NCBI RefSeq assembly: GCF_003399625.1
Contig: NZ_NBXA01000026.1
Span: 248,001-312,000 of the forward strand
Length of the DNA stretch: 64,000 bases
Direction: 5' to 3'
From: Subtercola boreus
GTDB taxonomy: Bacteria > Actinomycetota > Actinomycetes > Actinomycetales > Microbacteriaceae
The notes under the pieces were generated by a model that worked only from the letters and a program-made list of their open reading frames with translations, was not told the DNA's origin and did not search any database. Position 1 is the first letter of the stretch. Every line of letters begins with the position of its first letter. The position numbers were made by a program, and so were the translations under genes. Positions 46,462 to 55,244 of this stretch are shown one piece after another.

Positions 46462-47817
46462 ATGTCGATCTCGATGGCCGTGACCCGGATGCTGCTCCGA
46501 ACGAGACCGGTCGGCACGAAAGATGCCGCCACGGTGCTCGACCGGCTCGCCGACCGGAAGCCCGCCGCCCCGATCCCGCGGGCCATCCACCGCCTCGCCA
46601 CCGTCCGGGAGCTGAGCGTCGAAGGTCGGCGTGTCGTGCAGCTCACACCCCGAGCCGGCACAGGCGGCGCTCACCTCATCTACACGCACGGCGGAGCATA
46701 CGTCTACCCGTTGGTCGCCCCGCACTGGCAGATCATCGCCGCACTCATCGCCTCGAGCGGAGCGGTCGTCACGGTACCGTTCTACGGCCTCGCACCCGAT
46801 CATCACGTGGACGAGGCGTACACCCTGCTCGACGCCGTCTACGCCGCAGCCGTCGAGACCCACGGCGACCGGGTGTTCCTCGCCGGCGACTCGGCCGGCG
46901 GTGCGCTGGCACTCGGGCAGGCGATCCGGTACCGGGATGCCGGGCTCACCCCTCCCGCGGCCGTCATCCTGTTCTCGCCCTGGCTCGACATCACGCTCTC
47001 GAATGCCGACATCCCCGCGGCGGCGAAGCTCGACCCGATGCTCGCCCGGGACGGACTGGTCGCCGCCGGCCAGTGGTGGGCGGATGACACAGACCCCCGG
47101 TCCCCGCTTCTCAGCCCGCTCTTCGCGGACCTCGGCGGCCTGCCTCCGGTCTACGTCTACCAGGGTGCGCGCGATCTGCTGGCGCCGGATGCGAAGGTGC
47201 TGGCCACCAGGGTCGCAGCGGCCGGAGGGAGGATCGAGTTGAGGCTCTACAGCGGGGCGTTCCACGTCTTCGTGGGAGCCCCGTGGACCCCGGAAGCCCG
47301 GCGCGCACTCGGTCACGCCGGCAGTGTGCTGAGCGGTGCGGCCGCACCGGTGGACCGTAAGCTCAGGATCATGACCTCCTCCGGCGTGCCCGCTGCCACG
47401 CCCTCCCCCGCGCCCGGCACCCCGCTCGCCCTGTCGGACGAGTCGTTCATCTCGCTGACGACGTTCCGGAAGACCGGTGTGGCGGTGTCGACGCCCGTGT
47501 GGGTCGCCCGCGACGGCGACGCAGTGCTGGTGGTCACGCCGTCGGACAGCGGAAAGGTGAAGCGCCTCCGCAACAACGCGCGTGTGGAGCTCCGGGCCTC
47601 TGACCGTCGCGGACGGGTCGCCGAGGGCGCGGAGACCGTCGCGGGCGAAGCCCGGATCGTCGCCGACCCTGCGGAGGTGGAGCGCCTGACGGCCGCGTTC
47701 CGGGCGAAGTACGGCTTCGAGTACCGGGTCTTCATGCTCGTCGAGCGCATCGTCGCCCGCCGCAGGAAGCCGCGCGTGATGCTGCGCATCACCGCCCCCG
47801 CACCCACCCCCGCGTAG
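46462..47817 (+). CDS. Alpha/beta hydrolase fused to a PPOX-class oxidoreductase
   Basis: Residues 1-295 are an HSL-type hydrolase: THGGAY oxyanion motif (76-78), GDSAGGAL with Ser144, the acid in GARDLLAPD (D238) and SGAFHVF with H268. Residues 322-451 match the PPOX class of F420/flavin split-barrel proteins (SLTTFRKTGVAVSTPVWVAR, SGKVKRLRNNARVELR). They are normally separate proteins. An internal ATG at 47371 marks where the second would start, but no stop intervenes. ATG 46462 has an AGGAGG site. Confidence 0.82.
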   Translation: MSISMAVTRMLLRTRPVGTKDAATVLDRLADRKPAAPIPRAIHRLATVRELSVEGRRVVQLTPRAGTGGAHLIYTHGGAYVYPLVAPHWQIIAALIASSGAVVTVPFYGLAPDHHVDEAYTLLDAVYAAAVETHGDRVFLAGDSAGGALALGQAIRYRDAGLTPPAAVILFSPWLDITLSNADIPAAAKLDPMLARDGLVAAGQWWADDTDPRSPLLSPLFADLGGLPPVYVYQGARDLLAPDAKVLATRVAAAGGRIELRLYSGAFHVFVGAPWTPEARRALGHAGSVLSGAAAPVDRKLRIMTSSGVPAATPSPAPGTPLALSDESFISLTTFRKTGVAVSTPVWVARDGDAVLVVTPSDSGKVKRLRNNARVELRASDRRGRVAEGAETVAGEARIVADPAEVERLTAAFRAKYGFEYRVFMLVERIVARRRKPRVMLRITAPAPTPA

Positions 47818-47849
47818 CCCCCACACCCACCCCCGCGTAGCCACCCCGC

Positions 47850-47905
47850 CGACTTTCTCGTTTGCGCGGCAGCGCGTGCGTTTCGCTGCACAAAAGGGAA
47901 AGTCG
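47850..47905. terminator. Imperfect palindrome between convergent genes
   Basis: Arms beginning CGACTTTC pair with 47888-47905 with a few mismatches. The left arm closely matches that of the element at 63203-63258. It sits between the fusion gene (+) and the ABC permease (-), consistent with two-way termination. Confidence 0.6.
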
Positions 47906-47931
47906 ACAGAGGGGTTGGACGGGGGCAGGTG

Positions 47932-49068
47932 TCAGCCGCGGAGCGCGTCCCGGAGTTTCACGCGGGCGCCCGTGCGCAGTAGCGAGTTCGCGTAGATGCG
48001 GGATCCGAGCACGATGACCCCGGCCGTCACGACCACCAGCACTACGAGGGAGATGAGCGGCTCCCACCACTCAGCAGTGCCGAGGAACAGCCGCATGGGC
48101 ATCCCGACCGGCGCCGAGAACGGCACATACGACATGATGCCGAGCACCAGCGCATTGTCGTTGAAGAAGATCACCAGGAAGTACGGGATCATCACGAGCA
48201 TCATCACCGGCGAGGTCACCGATCCGATGTCTTCCTGCCGGGACACGAGCGCAGCGGTCGCCGCGAAGAGCGACGCGAGCAGCACGAACCCGAAGACGAA
48301 GAACACCACGAACCAGATGATCGACGGCCCGAGGCTTCCGAGGAGCGCGGTCTGGCCGCTGATGAGCAGCCCGATGCCGGCCAGGATGGCGATCGCAGCG
48401 ATCTGCCCGAAAGCGAGCAGGCTGTTGCCGAGAACCTTTCCGGCGAGGAGCGCCCGCGCGGAGATGGTCGACAGCAGGATCTCGACGACGCGGGTCTGCT
48501 TCTCCTCCACCACGCTCTGCGCGATGGTTGTTCCAAAGGTGATTGCCGACATGAAGAAGACGAGCCCGAACGCCAGCGCCACGAAGTAGACGATCAGCGG
48601 GTTCTGGTCGCTCGGTTCGAGCAGTTGCACCGTCGGCGCAACGCTCAGCGCCTGTACGACTGCCGTCGGGGCGGAATCCAGTGCGACGACAGTGAACGGC
48701 GAGGCTCCGGATGCTCCAGCCCCCGTATCGGCGCCGAGCACGGCCGCGTCGACGGTGCCGTCGCGAACAAGCGCTTCCGCGGCATCCGTCGACGGCGCGA
48801 CCCGCACATCGAGACCCTGGATGGCCTGCACGGTGCTCGCCACGCTCGACCCTTCGACGACACTCACCTTCGGCGCCGAACTCATGCCCCCGACGAGGCC
48901 GCCGATGACGACGGATGCGAGCACGGCCAGCATCAGGATCCCTGTCGAGATCAGGAACGCCTTGCTGCGGAGCTTCATGGACATCTCGCGCTGGGCGACG
49001 AGCCAGACGCTCTGCGAGAACCGCGGGGCGGGAAAGCGCGGCGCTGCGGCCGGGCGGGTGGCAGTCAT
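47932..49068 (-). CDS. ABC-2-type exporter permease
   Basis: The 378-residue membrane protein has one N-terminal segment, a long extracytoplasmic loop (residues 65-160), then five C-terminal segments. VEEKQTRVVEILLSTISARALLAGKVLG is the hallmark of the NatB-like ABC-2 permeases. Its ATG overlaps the ATPase stop. The substrate is unknown; such pairs export ions, lipids or antibiotics. Confidence 0.9.
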   Translation of the reverse strand: MTATRPAAAPRFPAPRFSQSVWLVAQREMSMKLRSKAFLISTGILMLAVLASVVIGGLVGGMSSAPKVSVVEGSSVASTVQAIQGLDVRVAPSTDAAEALVRDGTVDAAVLGADTGAGASGASPFTVVALDSAPTAVVQALSVAPTVQLLEPSDQNPLIVYFVALAFGLVFFMSAITFGTTIAQSVVEEKQTRVVEILLSTISARALLAGKVLGNSLLAFGQIAAIAILAGIGLLISGQTALLGSLGPSIIWFVVFFVFGFVLLASLFAATAALVSRQEDIGSVTSPVMMLVMIPYFLVIFFNDNALVLGIMSYVPFSAPVGMPMRLFLGTAEWWEPLISLVVLVVVTAGVIVLGSRIYANSLLRTGARVKLRDALRG

Positions 49069-49958
49069 CGGATGACCTCCTTGAAGATCTGGGTGAGTGA
49101 GAGGTGTTCGGGGGCGAAGCGTCGCACGGCGCCGTGCTGGAGGGCTTCGGCGAGAACGCGCTGGACAACGGCATCCGCTTGGCCACCCTGGACCTCGAAC
49201 AGCGCGTAGCCGCCGTCGAAGTCGACGACAGTGACTCCGTCGACGTCGCGCAGCCAGCCGGCATCGTCGGACAGCTCGATCTCGTAGCGTGAGCCGCCAT
49301 GCCGGGACTGCAGCTCCTCCTTCGAGCCACTGGCCCGCACCGAGCCTCCCGCGATCACGACGAGGTCGTCGCAGATCCGTTCCACGATGTCGAGCTGGTG
49401 GGAGGAGAACAGCACAGGCACCCCGCGGGCTGCGTACTCGACGAGCACACCCTGCACCGTCTCGACCGCGATCGGATCGAGTCCTGAGAACGGTTCATCG
49501 AGCACCAGCACCTCCGGTTCGTGCACCAGCGCCGCAGCGATCTGGGCGCGCTGCTGGTTCCCGAGGGAGAGGCTCTCGACGGTGTCGCCGGCGCGCTCGC
49601 CGAGTTCGAGGCTGTCGAGCAGGCGTTCGGTGTTCGTCGTGGCTGCTGCCCGTGACATCCCGTGCAGTCTGCCCAGATAGACGATCTGCTCGGCGACCTT
49701 CATCTTCGGATACAGTCCCCGCTCCTCGGGCATGTACCCGAACAGCGCGCGGTCGGCGGGGGTGAGAGCGCGGCCGTCGAGCGAGACCGAACCTGCGTCA
49801 CTCGAGAGCACCCCGAGGATGATTCGCATGGTGGTCGTCTTACCGGCACCGTTGCCGCCGACGAACCCGGTCATCCGGCCGTCGCCGACCGTGAAGCTGA
49901 CGTCGTCGAGAGCACGGCGGCCCCCGAACGACCTGGACACATTTGCGACTTCGAGCAT
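49065..49958 (-). CDS. ABC exporter ATPase
   Basis: The 297-residue NatA-like ATPase has Walker A GGNGAGKTT, Q-loop region, signature LSLGNQQRAQIAAAL, Walker B VLVLDEPFSGLD and switch His in SSHQLD. The C-terminal extension is typical of the DrrA/NatA branch. ATG 49958 follows a GGAG site. It is coupled to the permease by a 4-bp overlap and follows the two-component system by 79 bp, which may control it. Confidence 0.93.
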   Translation of the reverse strand: MLEVANVSRSFGGRRALDDVSFTVGDGRMTGFVGGNGAGKTTTMRIILGVLSSDAGSVSLDGRALTPADRALFGYMPEERGLYPKMKVAEQIVYLGRLHGMSRAAATTNTERLLDSLELGERAGDTVESLSLGNQQRAQIAAALVHEPEVLVLDEPFSGLDPIAVETVQGVLVEYAARGVPVLFSSHQLDIVERICDDLVVIAGGSVRASGSKEELQSRHGGSRYEIELSDDAGWLRDVDGVTVVDFDGGYALFEVQGGQADAVVQRVLAEALQHGAVRRFAPEHLSLTQIFKEVIR

Positions 49959-50037
49959 GCTGTCTCCGATCTCTCGTGGTACTTCCACGCTACGAAACCT
50001 GGCACCGCGAGCGCATCCGCCGCGAGACGGGCGTGTC

Positions 50038-50739
50038 TCACCCGGCAGGCGGAACCCCGGGCACGACGATCCCGTTCTCGTAGCCGAAGACCACAGCCTG
50101 GATGCGGTCGCGAAGGCCCAGCTTCGAGAGGATCTTCGAAACGTGTGTCTTCACCGTCGCTTCACCGAGGTAGAGTTCCCGCGCGATCTCGGCATTCGAC
50201 CGCCCGGCTGCCAGCAGCCCCAGCACCTCCCGTTCGCGCTCGGTGAGATCGTGGAGCTGGGGCACCTCGGCGGGAGGGCGGCCGGGGCTGCGCGGGCCGG
50301 CGGCGGTACCGCCGACCAGATGTTCGATCACGGTGCGGGTCACCTCGGTCGACAGCAGCGCCTCCCCCCGCGCAACCACCTGCACGGCCTCGACGATGCT
50401 CTCGGGCGTCGCATTCTTCAGCACGAATCCGCTCGCCCCGGCCTTCAGGGCGTCGAACAGATAGTCGTCACGGTTGAATGTCGTCAGCACCAGGATGCCC
50501 GCGGCCGAGCCGCTCGCCACGATCCGTCTGGTCGCTTCGAGCCCGTCCATTCCCGGCATCTGCAGGTCCATGCAGATCACATCCGGGGCCAGCTCGGACG
50601 CGAGCGCGAGTGCAGCCGTGCCGTCCGCGGCCTCGCCGACAACCTCGATGCCCTCCTCGGTCTCGAGGATCATCCGGAGCCCCACGCGCACCAACTCCTG
50701 GTCGTCGACGAGCAGGACGCGAATTGGATCGGAGATCAT
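50038..50739 (-). CDS. NarL-type response regulator
   Basis: The 233-residue protein has a receiver domain (DD at 12-13, phospho-acceptor D58 in CMDLQMPGMDG, VLTTF, LKNATPE) and a LuxR DNA-binding domain (LTEREREVLGLLAAGRSNAEIARELYLGEATVKTHVSKIL). ATG 50739 overlaps the kinase stop by one base; GTG 50742 is an alternative. It pairs with the kinase gene before it, in the DesK/DesR arrangement. Confidence 0.94.
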   Translation of the reverse strand: MISDPIRVLLVDDQELVRVGLRMILETEEGIEVVGEAADGTAALALASELAPDVICMDLQMPGMDGLEATRRIVASGSAAGILVLTTFNRDDYLFDALKAGASGFVLKNATPESIVEAVQVVARGEALLSTEVTRTVIEHLVGGTAAGPRSPGRPPAEVPQLHDLTEREREVLGLLAAGRSNAEIARELYLGEATVKTHVSKILSKLGLRDRIQAVVFGYENGIVVPGVPPAG

Positions 50740-52070
50740 CACGCCGCCACCTCCGCTGGAACGAGGGGCAGACGCGCGCGCACAATATATCCCCCGCGGG
50801 CTTTGGGACCCGTTTCGAGGATGCCTCCAGCGGCATCCACTCGTTCGCGCATCCCGACGAGCCCGAGCCCCCGAGGCCCCGAAGCGGCCGAGGCAATGGG
50901 CGTGCTCGACCCGCGACCGTCATCGCCCACCTCGATCTCGATGGCGTCGTCGAGATAGCGGAGGCGTGCATCCACCCGCACTGCACTGCCCGCGTGTTTG
51001 CGGCAGTTGGTCAGAGCCTCTTGAGCGATGCGATAGACGTTCAGGCCGGTGGCGGGAGAGACGGGCCGGGGCGTGCCCACGATGGAGAAGTCCACGGCCA
51101 GGCCTGCGAGGCGGGACGAGTCGATGAGCGCGGGGAGCTGCTCGATTCCGTGCGTGGTGGCGTCCTCGGCGACAGGGATCCCGCTTGCGCCCGGCTGGCG
51201 GAGGGCACCGAGAAGGTGGTGGAGGTCATCCACCGCCTGTCTGGCGTTCTGCTCGATGACGGAAACAGCCGCCACCGCCTTGGCCAGTTGCGCCGGATCC
51301 GCAGCGCCATTTCCCCGCACAGTGGCGAGCACACGCCTGGCGGCGCCCGCCTGCACTCCCATCACCGAGACGTGATGTGCCACGACATCGTGCAATTCCC
51401 GAGCGATGCGCACCCGCTCCAGCACAAGCGCCTGCGCTTGGCTGATCTCACGCTCCGCCTGCAGTTCACTCGTGCGCATCTCGAGCTGGCGCCGATGCAG
51501 CGCCGACGACCAGGCGCTGTTTCCGAAGTGATAGGCCGCGGCGAAATAGAGGAGGTTCTGCATCACCTGGAACGCCGCGAACGCGACGAACGGATCCAGC
51601 ACCCCGTGGCCGCCCACCGGGCCGAGGTACGACGGGGTCGACGCCTTCAGCAGCAGAAAGGAGAACAACCAGAGGAACATGCCGACGATGATCACCACGC
51701 GGACGATGGTCGCGACTCTGCGGTTCACCCCCCACGCGCCGAGGGAATAGATGGCGAGGTAGAGGCAGATGTTACTGAAGAGCACTTCTGGAACGACCAT
51801 CAGCTGGCCGGCCAGGAACGCACCCGACACCACGACCGCCACGAGAGCAGGGAACCGCCGGCGCGCGGCCAGGGATCCGGCGATCACGATCGCCCACGGC
51901 ACCGTCACCCACCAGGTTGCGGGTTCAGTCGTGACGATGGAGGCGTAGATGAACGCGCTGGCCGCCGTCGCCAGCACGAGAAGGCCAGCCACGAACACAT
52001 CTCGCCGGAGCGCCTGCGCGGACGGACGGGGGCGTTCCCAGGTACCGAAACTCACGGTGCGTACAGCCAT
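50739..52070 (-). CDS. DesK-type sensor histidine kinase
   Basis: The 443-residue kinase has about six hydrophobic segments (25-185), the His-box ARELHDVVAHHVSVMG (H227), N-box AQEALTNCRKHA and ATP-lid GDDGRG and GLGLVGMRERV motifs. It is divergent from the acyl-CoA synthetase and upstream of its response regulator. The gap between the divergent genes is 148 bp. The signal is unknown. Confidence 0.93.
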   Translation of the reverse strand: MAVRTVSFGTWERPRPSAQALRRDVFVAGLLVLATAASAFIYASIVTTEPATWWVTVPWAIVIAGSLAARRRFPALVAVVVSGAFLAGQLMVVPEVLFSNICLYLAIYSLGAWGVNRRVATIVRVVIIVGMFLWLFSFLLLKASTPSYLGPVGGHGVLDPFVAFAAFQVMQNLLYFAAAYHFGNSAWSSALHRRQLEMRTSELQAEREISQAQALVLERVRIARELHDVVAHHVSVMGVQAGAARRVLATVRGNGAADPAQLAKAVAAVSVIEQNARQAVDDLHHLLGALRQPGASGIPVAEDATTHGIEQLPALIDSSRLAGLAVDFSIVGTPRPVSPATGLNVYRIAQEALTNCRKHAGSAVRVDARLRYLDDAIEIEVGDDGRGSSTPIASAASGPRGLGLVGMRERVDAAGGILETGPKARGGYIVRARLPLVPAEVAA

Positions 52071-52218
52071 ATCGCCACGCTAGCAAGCACGAGGCCTCTG
52101 AACATCCCTCTGCAGGCAGAGCTGTACGCACGGCAGTCGTACACTGAGGCTGGCCGGGCGCGTCTGACGAGACGGGACGCCGCACCGCCGCTCTTTTGTA
52201 CTTCTGAGGAGATGACGC

Positions 52219-53952
52219 ATGAGCGAGACCCGGAACACCCGGAACATCCGCGCCGCACGGGACCAGCTGATCGAACTCGCGAACGACTACGACCGTGCCG
52301 TCGCCGAGTTCCGCTGGCCGGAGATCGGGCCCACCTTCAACTGGGCGAGCGAATGGTTCGACGTCATCGCCCAGGGCAACGACCGGCCCGCCCTCTGGAT
52401 CGTCGAAGAAGACGGCACCGAGGCGATCTTCAGTTTCGCCGAGCTCTCCGAACGCTCCGACCGGGTCGCCGGCTGGCTGGCCGCCCAGGGAATCGTGCAG
52501 GGCGATCGGGTGATGGTGATGCTCGGAAACCAGGTCGAGCTCTGGGAGAGCGTGCTCGCCCTCAGCAAGCTCGGGGCCGTCATCGTGCCCGGCGCAACCG
52601 CGCTCGGCCCGAGCGAACTCGTCGACCGGATCGCGCGCGGTCGGATCGTCCACGTTCTGACGAACCGCGCAGACACCGGCAAGTTCGACGGCGTCGACGG
52701 CGACTACACCCGCATCGCGGTGGGCGCCGGGGCTCCGCTGGAGGGGTGGTTGGACTACGGCGACGCTCTGGATGGCGGGGGTGCGTCATTCGGCTTCCCG
52801 CGCGCGGAGCCCGCCTCCGGCGACCCGCTGCTCGTCTACTTCACCTCCGGAACGACCAGCAAGCCGAAGATGGTCGAGCACACCCAGACCTCCTACCCGG
52901 TCGGTCACCTCTCCACCATGTACTGGCTGGGTATGCGGCCGGGCGATGTGCACCTCGCGATCAGTTCGCCGGGCTGGGCCAAGCACGCCTGGAGCCTCAT
53001 CTTCGCCCCCTGGATCGCCGAAGCCACGGTGTTCGTGTACAACTACGCGAAGTTCGACGCCGTGAAGCTGACCGCCGAACTCGACCGCGCCGGGGTCACG
53101 ACCTTCTGCGCGCCACCGACCGTCTGGCGCATGCTCATCCAGACTCCGGATGCCGTCAGGCCGCACGCCCTCCGCGAAGTGCTCTCGGCGGGCGAGCCGC
53201 TGAACCCCGAGGTGATCAGCCGGATCGAGGCACGCTGGGGGCTGACCATCCGCGACGGCTACGGCCAGACGGAGATGACGGCTGCGGTCGCCAACACCCC
53301 CGGCAGCCCGGTGAAGCCCGGCTCGATGGGGCGCCCACTCCCCGGCGTTCCAGTGGTGCTGGTGGATCCCGTCTCGGGCGAGCCCTCCGACGAGGGCGAG
53401 CTCTGCCTCGACCTCGCCGAGAGTCCGTTCACCCTGATGACGCGGTACCTCGACGACCCCGAACGAAACGCCGAGGTCACGCTGGGCGGGTACTACCACA
53501 CGGGCGACGTCGCCTCGCGGGACGCCGACGGCCACATCACCTACATCGGCCGCACCGACGACGTCTTCAAGTCGTCGGACTACAAGGTGTCGCCGTTCGA
53601 GGTCGAGAGCCTGCTGATCGAGCATCCGGCCGTGGTGGAGGCGGCAGTCGTGCCCGCCCCCCACGCGACGAGGCTCACCACCCCGAAGGCGTATGTCGTG
53701 CTCGCCGACGGCTGGGCTCCGGATGCCGAAACCGCGCGTGCGCTGTTCGTGCACAGCGCCTCGGCCATGCCGTCGTACATGCGGGTGCGCCGGATCGAGT
53801 TCGCCGAGCTGCCGAAGACGATCTCGGGCAAGATCCGCAGGGTCGATCTCCGGATGCTCGAGGTCGAGGCCGACCGCGTCGGCGAACGGCGGGGTGGCGA
53901 GTTCCGAGAAGAGGACTTCGCCGGCCTGCTCGACGGCGTGACGCGCCGGTGA
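52219..53952 (+). CDS. AMP-dependent acyl-CoA synthetase
   Basis: The 577-residue enzyme activates a carboxylic acid via an adenylate to a CoA thioester. Motifs: YFTSGTTSKPKMV (P-loop), DGYGQTEMT, YYHTGDVASRDADGHITYIGR, and the catalytic Lys in LPKTISGKIRR. The length and FNWASEWFD N-terminus match the medium-chain/acetyl-CoA-synthetase-like group. Start ATG 52219 has GGAG upstream. It heads a plus-strand run with two DUF202 genes and a thioesterase. Confidence 0.92.
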   Translation: MSETRNTRNIRAARDQLIELANDYDRAVAEFRWPEIGPTFNWASEWFDVIAQGNDRPALWIVEEDGTEAIFSFAELSERSDRVAGWLAAQGIVQGDRVMVMLGNQVELWESVLALSKLGAVIVPGATALGPSELVDRIARGRIVHVLTNRADTGKFDGVDGDYTRIAVGAGAPLEGWLDYGDALDGGGASFGFPRAEPASGDPLLVYFTSGTTSKPKMVEHTQTSYPVGHLSTMYWLGMRPGDVHLAISSPGWAKHAWSLIFAPWIAEATVFVYNYAKFDAVKLTAELDRAGVTTFCAPPTVWRMLIQTPDAVRPHALREVLSAGEPLNPEVISRIEARWGLTIRDGYGQTEMTAAVANTPGSPVKPGSMGRPLPGVPVVLVDPVSGEPSDEGELCLDLAESPFTLMTRYLDDPERNAEVTLGGYYHTGDVASRDADGHITYIGRTDDVFKSSDYKVSPFEVESLLIEHPAVVEAAVVPAPHATRLTTPKAYVVLADGWAPDAETARALFVHSASAMPSYMRVRRIEFAELPKTISGKIRRVDLRMLEVEADRVGERRGGEFREEDFAGLLDGVTRR

Positions 53953-53959
53953 TCGCGAC

Positions 53960-54331
53960 ATGAGCGGCGAGGCTCGCGGTCGGTTTCCGCGTCGCGTGTT
54001 CGGCCGGGGATCCGAACCCGATCCGCGATTCACTCTGGCGAACGAGCGCACGTTCCTGGCGTGGATCCGCACCTCGCTGGCCCTCATCGCCGGCGGAGTG
54101 GCCCTCGAAGCACTCGGTCTGCCGATGCAGCCGGGGCTGCGGCTGGCGGCCTCACTCGTGCTGGTGCTCGCCGGCATCCTCGCGCCTCTGCAGGCGTGGT
54201 TCGGCTGGGCACGGGTCGAACAGGCGATGCGTCTTGGTCGCGCCCTGCCCGGGTCGGTGCTGACGGCGCCGCTCGCGGTCGTGGTCAGCGTGGTCGGTGT
54301 GCTGCTCCTGCTCGGGTACGCGCTGAGATGA
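53960..54331 (+). CDS. DUF202 membrane protein
   Basis: This 123-residue protein with three hydrophobic segments carries the DUF202 signature DPRFTLANERTFLAWIRTSLALIAGG. The family includes YidH-like proteins of unknown role. It starts 8 bp after the synthetase stop and precedes a second, different DUF202 gene. Confidence 0.87.
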   Translation: MSGEARGRFPRRVFGRGSEPDPRFTLANERTFLAWIRTSLALIAGGVALEALGLPMQPGLRLAASLVLVLAGILAPLQAWFGWARVEQAMRLGRALPGSVLTAPLAVVVSVVGVLLLLGYALR

Positions 54332-54377
54332 GGGGCGGCGATCGGATGACCGGCTCCGGTCACACGAGGGCTCACGG

Positions 54378-54815
54378 ATGACCGGCGGAGCCACCCCGGA
54401 TCCCCCCAGCCGAGAACGGTTCGACGACGGCCTCCAGGTCGAGCGCACCGCGCTCTCCTGGCAGCGCACCGGACTCGCCATCACGGCCGGTTCGCTCGTG
54501 GGCGCGCGCCTCCTCGCTCCCGGTACCGGCTGGTGGGGCATCGGGCTCGGAGTCGCCGGCGCCCTGCTCGGGCTGTTCGTGCTCGTGAGGTCGGGCATCC
54601 GGCACCGGCACGTGCACCGCGTGCTGACCACTCGGCTGAGCACTGCGCCGCACGCCGTCCCGCTTGACGTCGCCACAGCATCCGCCTCCGCGCCGACCCA
54701 GCTGCCCGGTGCGGTGCTGCCGGCCGTGGTCGCCGCCGCCGTGCTCATCGCGGGTCTCGTCGCGCTCGGGTACGTCATCGCTGCTGCCACTGCCGCCGCC
54801 GCTTCTGCCGGGTAG
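54378..54815 (+). CDS. Second DUF202 membrane protein
   Basis: The 145-residue protein has the shorter DUF202 motif DGLQVERTALSWQRTGLAITAGS and three hydrophobic segments. It differs from its neighbour, matching the two-gene DUF202 pairs common in actinobacteria, and the two may work as a heteromer. ATG 54378 used; no strong ribosome-binding site. Confidence 0.82.
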   Translation: MTGGATPDPPSRERFDDGLQVERTALSWQRTGLAITAGSLVGARLLAPGTGWWGIGLGVAGALLGLFVLVRSGIRHRHVHRVLTTRLSTAPHAVPLDVATASASAPTQLPGAVLPAVVAAAVLIAGLVALGYVIAAATAAAASAG

Positions 54816-54824
54816 AGTTTCGAC

Positions 54825-55232
54825 GTGAACAGCATCAGCCGCCCCTTCGCCACCCGTTGGAACGACAACGACGTCTTCGGTCACCTCAACAACACGGTCT
54901 ACTACACCGCCATGGACACCACGATCACCGGCTGGCTCGTGTCGGAGGGTCACTTCGACATCGGGACGTCCGATGTGCTTGCCTTCTGCGTCTCGTCGTC
55001 GTGCCGGTTCATCGAGCCTGCCGCGTTCCCCGACACGCTGGATGTCACGCTGCGGGCCGGAAGGATCGGCACGACGAGCATCGCCTGGGTGCTCGACATG
55101 TTCCGCGCGAGCGACGGTGCGCAGGTTGCGACCGGCGAGTTCGTGCACGTGTTCGTCGGGCGGGATTCACACCGCCCCGTGCCGATCCCGGAGTCGCTCC
55201 GCGCCGCGGTCGAGACCGAGCTCGTCGGCTGA
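54825..55232 (+). CDS. Hotdog-fold acyl-CoA thioesterase
   Basis: The 135-residue 4HBT-type protein has the motif RWNDNDVFGHLNNTVYYTAMD, whose Asp and following residues form the active site. It hydrolyses acyl-CoA esters. The GTG start lies 10 bp after the DUF202 stop, and the acyl-CoA synthetase is in the same run, so the two could act on one pool. Confidence 0.9.
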   Translation: MNSISRPFATRWNDNDVFGHLNNTVYYTAMDTTITGWLVSEGHFDIGTSDVLAFCVSSSCRFIEPAAFPDTLDVTLRAGRIGTTSIAWVLDMFRASDGAQVATGEFVHVFVGRDSHRPVPIPESLRAAVETELVG

Positions 55233-55244
55233 CGGGAGACGTCC

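Noticed and set aside
50478-53963. 1161-codon plus-strand frame
   Set aside because: It runs antisense to a two-component system and then out of frame through the acyl-CoA synthetase; no stable domain.
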